Assembly (NCBI GenBank): GCA_014729315.1
Contig: WJKD01000324.1
Location: 1-10,065, forward strand
Direction of reading: 5' to 3'
From: Promethearchaeota archaeon
GTDB taxonomy: Archaea; Asgardarchaeota; Lokiarchaeia; Sigynarchaeales; SOKP01
Length of the DNA: 10,065 bases
The notes beneath the pieces were generated by a model. That model was not told where the DNA came from. It ran no database searches and saw only the letters and a program-made list of their open reading frames with translations. Of this stretch, positions 6,564 to 10,065 are shown piece by piece; the stretch's first letter is position 1; every line of letters starts with the position of its first letter. Made by a program: the position numbers and the translations under genes.

Positions 6564-7910
6564 TTACAACTCCATCTTTTCAAAAGCATCTTTTGAACTT
6601 CCACATTTACACTTCCAGTCTTCAGGTAAACTTTGGAACGCAATTTCTTTTTTAGCGTCGTCATATTCAAACCCACAATTAGTACATTTCCATTTGTAAA
6701 AACCCAGCGCTTCCCGAAGCTCTTTCTCGTTGACTTGAGATTCTATATTACGATTAACAAAAGGAACTGATTTTTTTTCACCAAAAAGGATAGCTCCTTT
6801 GAGTTTATTGTCTTTAAGAATAATTTTTTTGTAACAATTGCTTTTTTTATCAATACTCTTTAATATTTCCCAACCCGAACCGACACCTTCGGTATCTTCG
6901 GGATCGAATATTCCAATTGATGTGAGATCGATACCAACTATTTTTAAAGTATTTTTTGGAACTGTTCCGTGGTATTCTTTGTCTTTTAGCCCTAAAACGG
7001 ATGCAGCAATTATTTTTGATTGTTCGATACAAGCAGGAATTATCCCCCAAGTCTGACTTTTAAATTCGATGCAATCGCCAACTGCGTAGATATTGTCTGC
7101 ACTGGTCCGTAAATATTCGTTGACTATGATTCCTCTATTCGTTTCTATTTTAGCATCTTCAGCCAAATCTATTCTCGGTCTTACTCCCGCTTGAACTAAA
7201 ACTATATCTGCATTGAATTCTCGTCCGTCTTTTAATTTGATGCCTTCCACTTTTTTTTGACCTAATATTTCCTCAGTTGCAGCGTCTAAAACTACTTCAA
7301 TACCCATTTTCTTAATCTCTTCTTTCAGAAAATTTCCACAGTCTGCATCTAATTGTTTTGGTAATAATCTGGGAAAAAATTCTACTACGGTGGTGTCGAG
7401 ATCGCAATTTCTTATTTGTCTTGACAGTTCCAATCCTAAAAGACCCCCTCCTATTATAATCGCCTTCTTAACTCCCTTCTTTTGTATATAGTTTTTTATT
7501 TCTAAGGCGTCATCAATGTTTCTTAATGTAAATAAACCCTTACATACCATCTCTTTAGCATTCCTAATCGGAGGGATATTAGGATAGCTCCCGGTAGCAA
7601 TGATGAGTTTATCGTAATCAATCGGGTTGTCTTTTTCCTTGAGAAAAATATGTTGGTGTCTCTGATGAATTTTCTCCACAGAAGAATTGAGATGTAAGTC
7701 TATATTTTTTTTCTTATGCCATTTCTCGTCAAATACTATTAATTCTTCTATTGTAATCTCTTCGGATATTAATTCTGGCAGTTTGATTCGAGTATAATAA
7801 GGATAATCTTCTCTTGAATACATATCAATTTCTACATCTTCGTTTTGATTTCTAATATTTTGCGCAGAAAAAGTGCCCGCAACACCGTTTCCTATAATGA
7901 CGACTTTCAT
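6564..7910 (-). CDS. FAD-dependent NAD(P)H:rubredoxin oxidoreductase-like protein with fused rubredoxin domain
   Basis: A 448-residue flavoprotein of the pyridine nucleotide-disulphide oxidoreductase family. The FAD site is GNGVAG (7-12), with IIATGSYP (103-110) and YAVGDC (275-280). The NAD(P) site is [11 protein letters not shown] (151-161). The pattern matches NADH:rubredoxin oxidoreductases and the NirB flavin domain. A linker leads to a C-terminal rubredoxin domain (about 405-448) with CTNC (409-412), EDWKC and KDAFEKMEL. The second metal knuckle is Cys434-Lys-Cys436, one residue shorter than the usual CxxC. It probably passes electrons from NAD(P)H through FAD to its own ribbon or to the small rubredoxin-like protein encoded next, for oxygen or peroxide reduction; the acceptor is not here. 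No CxxC redox disulphide is seen in the FAD domain. The ATG at 7910 opens straight into the Rossmann fold. Confidence 0.92.
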   Translation of the reverse strand: MKVVIIGNGVAGTFSAQNIRNQNEDVEIDMYSREDYPYYTRIKLPELISEEITIEELIVFDEKWHKKKNIDLHLNSSVEKIHQRHQHIFLKEKDNPIDYDKLIIATGSYPNIPPIRNAKEMVCKGLFTLRNIDDALEIKNYIQKKGVKKAIIIGGGLLGLELSRQIRNCDLDTTVVEFFPRLLPKQLDADCGNFLKEEIKKMGIEVVLDAATEEILGQKKVEGIKLKDGREFNADIVLVQAGVRPRIDLAEDAKIETNRGIIVNEYLRTSADNIYAVGDCIEFKSQTWGIIPACIEQSKIIAASVLGLKDKEYHGTVPKNTLKIVGIDLTSIGIFDPEDTEGVGSGWEILKSIDKKSNCYKKIILKDNKLKGAILFGEKKSVPFVNRNIESQVNEKELREALGFYKWKCTNCGFEYDDAKKEIAFQSLPEDWKCKCGSSKDAFEKMEL

Positions 7911-7956
7911 AGACTTAATACGATATACATTTTATTTAAGGTTTTTACTACTACAT

Positions 7957-7964
7957 TATAAAAG
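7957..7964 (-). promoter_or_regulatory. Candidate TATA box of the flavoprotein-rubredoxin operon
   Basis: Minus-strand TTTTATAA, preceded by GAC, is centred about 50 nt upstream of the ATG at 7910, predicting a leader of about 20-25 nt. It would drive the flavoprotein and the downstream rubredoxin-like gene. No Shine-Dalgarno precedes the ATG. Confidence 0.35.
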
Positions 7965-8037
7965 TCTAACCTATTTATTTTAACAAATTCAAGAGAAACA
8001 TAAGAATTAACTATAAAGTAAACTCTAAATCTCATCT

Positions 8038-8468
8038 TCATAAATCCTTTACGGAACATAGCTGGATCGATTTTCCACAACCCTGGCAACCGAGCTTGGT
8101 TTTGTAAAGCGCATAAGAACAATTAAAGCAGAATAAAGCTTCACATTTGGAACAATAATATCAATAATCTTTAATCTCTTTATCCACATCAAGCAATGTT
8201 TCCTTTCTATATGATAATCGATTTCGACCTTACTATATTCCTTGGTTTTTTTTGCATTCTTTAGCTTCTCAATAAGCATTTTATCTTCATTTCTCAAAAC
8301 TTGAGTATCGCAGAACATACACACCTTTCCCTTTTTATTTAATGTTTCCGGACAATGCTTACAGTAAAGAGCTGAGCACTTTGGACATAAATAATTATAA
8401 TTCTTATTTTCTAGTCGGCACCTTGTACATACACCTTTCTTCTTAACTCTCCTAATTCCACAATGTCA
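8038..8468 (-). pseudogene. Decayed double zinc-ribbon protein gene
   Basis: Two reading frames together encode two very similar zinc-ribbon units. Each has the spacing CxxC-x4-CxxC-x10-CxxC over 26 codons: one at 8387-8310 (CPKC, CKHC, CMFC), the other at 8154-8077 (CSKC, CFNC, CQGC). An extra CTRC pair precedes the first, and KDL-TGA ends the second at 8038. The units are in different frames, so a frameshift lies between 8229 and 8164. Two in-frame TGA codons also occur, at 8163-8161 just before the second unit and at 8468-8466 before the first. No start codon precedes the first unit in its frame. Several lesions suggest a decayed gene rather than one sequencing slip. The function is unknown; such ribbons bind zinc and often nucleic acid or protein. 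Confidence 0.65.
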
Positions 8469-8760
8469 AGTGTTTTTTTTTAAAAAATCCTAAAAATAAT
8501 CCTATAATTAGATTGCTTAATTTGAATAAGACATAAGGGAAGATTATTAGAATCATTTAGTTAAGAAAATTTAATACTCTTAAGTCACTAGCGTAATCAA
8601 CTGCATATAATATCTACTCATATAGAATATATATATTGCTTTATGCCATTTGTTTTATACTATTAATAACCCACAGTTTAAAAGCCATATCCTTATTCTC
8701 TGAATTTAGTTGAACATGTTCGAGAAAATTAATATTAATTACTTTAGTTTTTTATAGACT
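8469..8760. other. AT-rich intergenic region
   Basis: This 292-bp stretch has no ORF or RNA gene that I can support. It contains an A/T homopolymer block (8473-8487), an alternating AT tract (about 8621-8637) and, at its right end, the palindrome and TATA region of the Fe-S gene. It may also have held the lost start and promoter of the zinc-ribbon gene. Confidence 0.5.
8712..8738 (+). promoter_or_regulatory. Palindrome plus BRE/TATA upstream of the Fe-S gene
   Basis: GAACATGTTC (8712-8721) is a perfect 10-bp palindrome. It lies directly before a BRE/TATA-like element, GAAAATTAATATTAA (8724-8738), centred about 28 nt ahead of the ATG at 8761, which suggests a leaderless mRNA. A palindrome touching the BRE is a typical operator position in archaea. 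The regulator is unknown. Confidence 0.4.
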
Positions 8761-8868
8761 ATGACAGAAGTAGAAAAAAAAACGAAAAGACTAAGAAAAA
8801 TAATTAAAATTGACGAGGATTTGTGTACCGGATGTGGGAAATGCGTAATCGCTTGTGCTGATGCTTAA
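8761..8868 (+). pseudogene. N-terminal fragment of the Fe-S protein, first 4Fe-4S cluster
   Basis: An ATG opens a 35-residue stretch that is lysine/arginine-rich at first (MTEVEKKTKRLRK), then IIKIDEDLC and a perfect 4Fe-4S motif, Cys22-x2-Cys25-x2-Cys28-x3-Cys32. It ends at TAA three codons after the last cysteine. The rest of the protein continues in the +1 frame as the following ORF. In the family the fourth cysteine is followed by about two residues and then GALQI(I/V)DGKA. Here that segment is present but displaced by 28 nt and out of frame. A promoter sits at the right distance upstream, so this is the true gene start. On its own it is too short to be a normal ferredoxin. Confidence 0.7.
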
Positions 8869-9541
8869 GGTATTCTTAGGTGGCATAAAAGGCGCATTAC
8901 AAATTATTGACGGCAAAGCAAAAATCGTCAGTGAAAAATATTGCGATGGCTTGGGGGCGTGTATCGGCGAGTGCCCTGAGGGAGCTCTTGTAATAGAGGA
9001 GAGAGAAGCATATGAATTTGATGAAGATGCGGTAAACGAATATTTAGAATCAAAAATTCAAACCAAATCTGTTTTGGATAATGATGAACCAACAGTGCAA
9101 TGTTCTTGTCCATCGTCTGCTCCTATGGTTTTTGAAGCGCCCTGGGAAGATTTAGATTCCTCAGACGATATTAAATCCGCATTACGACAATGGCCTACCA
9201 AGTTAAGATTGGTGAATCCAAATGCGCCCTATTTTGATAATAAAGAGCTATTGATTGTTTCTGACTGCTCTCCAGTTGCATTTGGCGATTTTCATCGTAA
9301 AATCTTGAGGGGTAAACCAATTATTACTATCTGTCCAATGTTAAATTTAGGACCTAAGGAGTTGGTAAAATTGGAAGAGATCTTAGCCAAAAATCCCATA
9401 ACCAAAATCATATTGGTCCTAATGGAAGTTCCATGTTGTCAAAAAATCAAGTTTCTAATAGAACCAATTTTAGAGAATTTGATGCGAGAAATAATAGTTG
9501 AAGAAATTACAATTTCCAAGGACGGAAGACTGCTCGAATAG
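8855..9541 (+). CDS. 4Fe-4S ferredoxin-family protein, main part (frameshifted from its N-terminus)
   Basis: This frame encodes GALQIIDGKAKIV (13-25), then the degenerate cluster motif CDGLGACIGECP (Cys30, Cys36, Cys40) and GALVIEEREA. A variable linker with CSC (83-85) follows, then a conserved C-terminal domain: LRQWP (110-114), NAPYF (123-127), SDC (136-138), GDFH (144-147), ICP (159-161) and VPCC (192-195). This order is that of a cytoplasmic Fe-S protein family common in anaerobic bacteria and archaea; its precise role is not established to my knowledge. The nominal start (GTG 8855 or ATG 8861) is an artefact of the frame change, because the first cluster is encoded upstream in the other frame from 8761. 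Translated alone, it would lack four cluster cysteines. It is either a broken gene, an assembly error, or expressed by frameshifting. The stop is 9 nt from the convergent regulator gene. Confidence 0.8.
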   Translation: MLMLKVFLGGIKGALQIIDGKAKIVSEKYCDGLGACIGECPEGALVIEEREAYEFDEDAVNEYLESKIQTKSVLDNDEPTVQCSCPSSAPMVFEAPWEDLDSSDDIKSALRQWPTKLRLVNPNAPYFDNKELLIVSDCSPVAFGDFHRKILRGKPIITICPMLNLGPKELVKLEEILAKNPITKIILVLMEVPCCQKIKFLIEPILENLMREIIVEEITISKDGRLLE

Positions 9542-9550
9542 TAAAATTGG

Positions 9551-10065
9551 TTAATGCTCTATCAAAACTTTTTTCTTAATTATTTTTCTAAGCATTACAG
9601 ACAAAGAGGACTTTGATTTTCCTAATTTGTTTGCTAGTTCCTCCAAGGATATCTCTCTCGGGACTTCGAAAAAACCTTCTCGAATTGCTCTTTCAAGTAC
9701 GTTTCTTTCTTCAATGTTCAATCTGTATTTCTCATCCACAATGTTGTAAGGCGCATTTCCAATACGTAATAATTTAAATTTAATATTCTTTTCTTCAAAC
9801 ATAGTGAGAAGCTCGTCGATTCTTTCTCGTGATGAGATTAATTTCCAATATGCAAAGCCGTCTTTCACTTTGACTGGAAAATCCACCAGTACTCCACATT
9901 TTATAACGCTATAAAGCAAGTAAGGATCCATCGTTTTCACGTTAAATCTTACTTTCGTTTCGTCTCTTTCGAGAATGCTTAATTCGTATACAGAAGGGTG
10001 ATTCTCTATTCCTTTAAGTATTTCCTCGATGTTATAATGGATAATCTCTATTATTGCGTTTCCAA
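9551..10065 (-). CDS. HTH_10 (bacterio-opsin activator-like) transcription regulator, 5' end missing
   Basis: The reading frame is open to the window edge, so 170 C-terminal residues are visible and the start lies outside. The C-terminus is an HTH_10 domain: LNIEERNVLERAIREGFF, EVPREISLEELANKLG, then the recognition helix SKSSLSVMLRKIIKKKVL. This matches the DNA-binding domain of the archaeal bacterio-opsin activator family (PF04967). The upstream part (IIEIIHYNIEEIL, then VYELSILERDETKVRF, and GVLVDFPVKVKDGFAYWKLIS) looks like the ligand- or signal-sensing domain often joined to HTH_10. The GTG at 9940 is internal, not a start, because coding continues without a stop before it. It is convergent with the Fe-S gene, 9 nt apart. 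Its target and signal are unknown. Confidence 0.9.
   Translation of the reverse strand, partial: GNAIIEIIHYNIEEILKGIENHPSVYELSILERDETKVRFNVKTMDPYLLYSVIKCGVLVDFPVKVKDGFAYWKLISSRERIDELLTMFEEKNIKFKLLRIGNAPYNIVDEKYRLNIEERNVLERAIREGFFEVPREISLEELANKLGKSKSSLSVMLRKIIKKKVLIEH

Noticed and set aside
6461..6655. 64-residue ORF on the plus strand
   Set aside because: It is antisense to the rubredoxin-like gene and the end of the flavoprotein gene.
6838..7056. Overlapping ORFs on both strands (72 and 66 residues)
   Set aside because: Both are shadows of the flavoprotein gene.
7907..8122. 71-residue minus-strand ORF
   Set aside because: It runs out of frame through the second zinc-ribbon unit and into the flavoprotein leader, and has no motif of its own.
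8161..8163. TGA as selenocysteine in the zinc-ribbon gene
   Set aside because: The aligned position in the first ribbon is Asn, not Cys, and a frameshift in the same gene makes decay or error the simpler reading.
8615..8640. Alternating AT tract as a possible replication origin or AT-rich regulatory element
   Set aside because: There are no origin-recognition repeats and no adjacent replication gene; the composition matches other intergenic regions here.
8860..8870. Programmed +1 frameshift at GCT-TAA-G
   Set aside because: There is no upstream Shine-Dalgarno-like stimulator as in RF2, and the P-site slip from GCT to CTT is not a favourable re-pairing; the result would also keep nine extra residues at the cluster loop.
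8854..8896. Archaeal bulge-helix-bulge intron explaining the 28-nt interruption
   Set aside because: The flanks can pair (UGUGCU with GGCGCA, including two G-U pairs), but the required four-base central helix between two 3-nt bulges does not form at cuts that restore the frame.

Overview
The window is AT-rich with short intergenic gaps. It has archaeal-style promoters: BRE/TATA boxes about 25-50 nt ahead of starts, some placed for leaderless mRNAs. It also carries a bacterio-opsin-activator type HTH regulator and a Fe-S protein of a kind common in anaerobic archaea. Together with a glycyl radical enzyme and rubredoxin proteins, this points to an uncultivated, strictly anaerobic, fermentative archaeon. 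An Asgard/Lokiarchaeia-like lineage is my best guess; that is inference, because no rRNA or ribosomal gene is present.

Layout. Positions 1-191 hold the end of a small unrecognised ORF (+). An alpha/beta hydrolase (169-975, -) is divergent from a full-length glycyl radical enzyme (GRE, 1180-3588, +). The GRE converges on an acetolactate-synthase-like ThDP enzyme (3736-5469, -). A lone dTDP-4-dehydrorhamnose 3,5-epimerase follows (5727-6281, -). Next is a redox pair on the minus strand: an NADH:rubredoxin oxidoreductase-like flavoprotein with a fused C-terminal rubredoxin domain (6564-7910), then a separate 46-residue rubredoxin-like protein (6395-6535). The small protein has no ATG, GTG or TTG, but has a perfect Shine-Dalgarno ahead of an ATT. 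Upstream lies a decayed double zinc-ribbon gene (8038-8468, -). On the plus strand a Fe-S protein (8761-9541) is split by a frameshift; removing exactly 28 nt would restore the family consensus. The right edge is a partial HTH_10 regulator (9551 to the window end, -), ending 9 nt from the Fe-S gene.

How the genes fit together. The GRE and ThDP enzyme suggest oxygen-sensitive carbon metabolism, but they are convergent and not one operon, and no GRE-activating radical SAM enzyme is in the window. The flavoprotein plus rubredoxin-like protein probably form a two-gene operon carrying electrons from NAD(P)H, as in oxygen or peroxide defence of anaerobes; the terminal acceptor is not here. I found no CRISPR array, tRNA, rRNA, transposase or clear mobile element. 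The most unusual signals are the two atypical rubredoxin metal sites, the ATT start, and two broken metal-binding genes next to each other around 8.0-8.9 kb.
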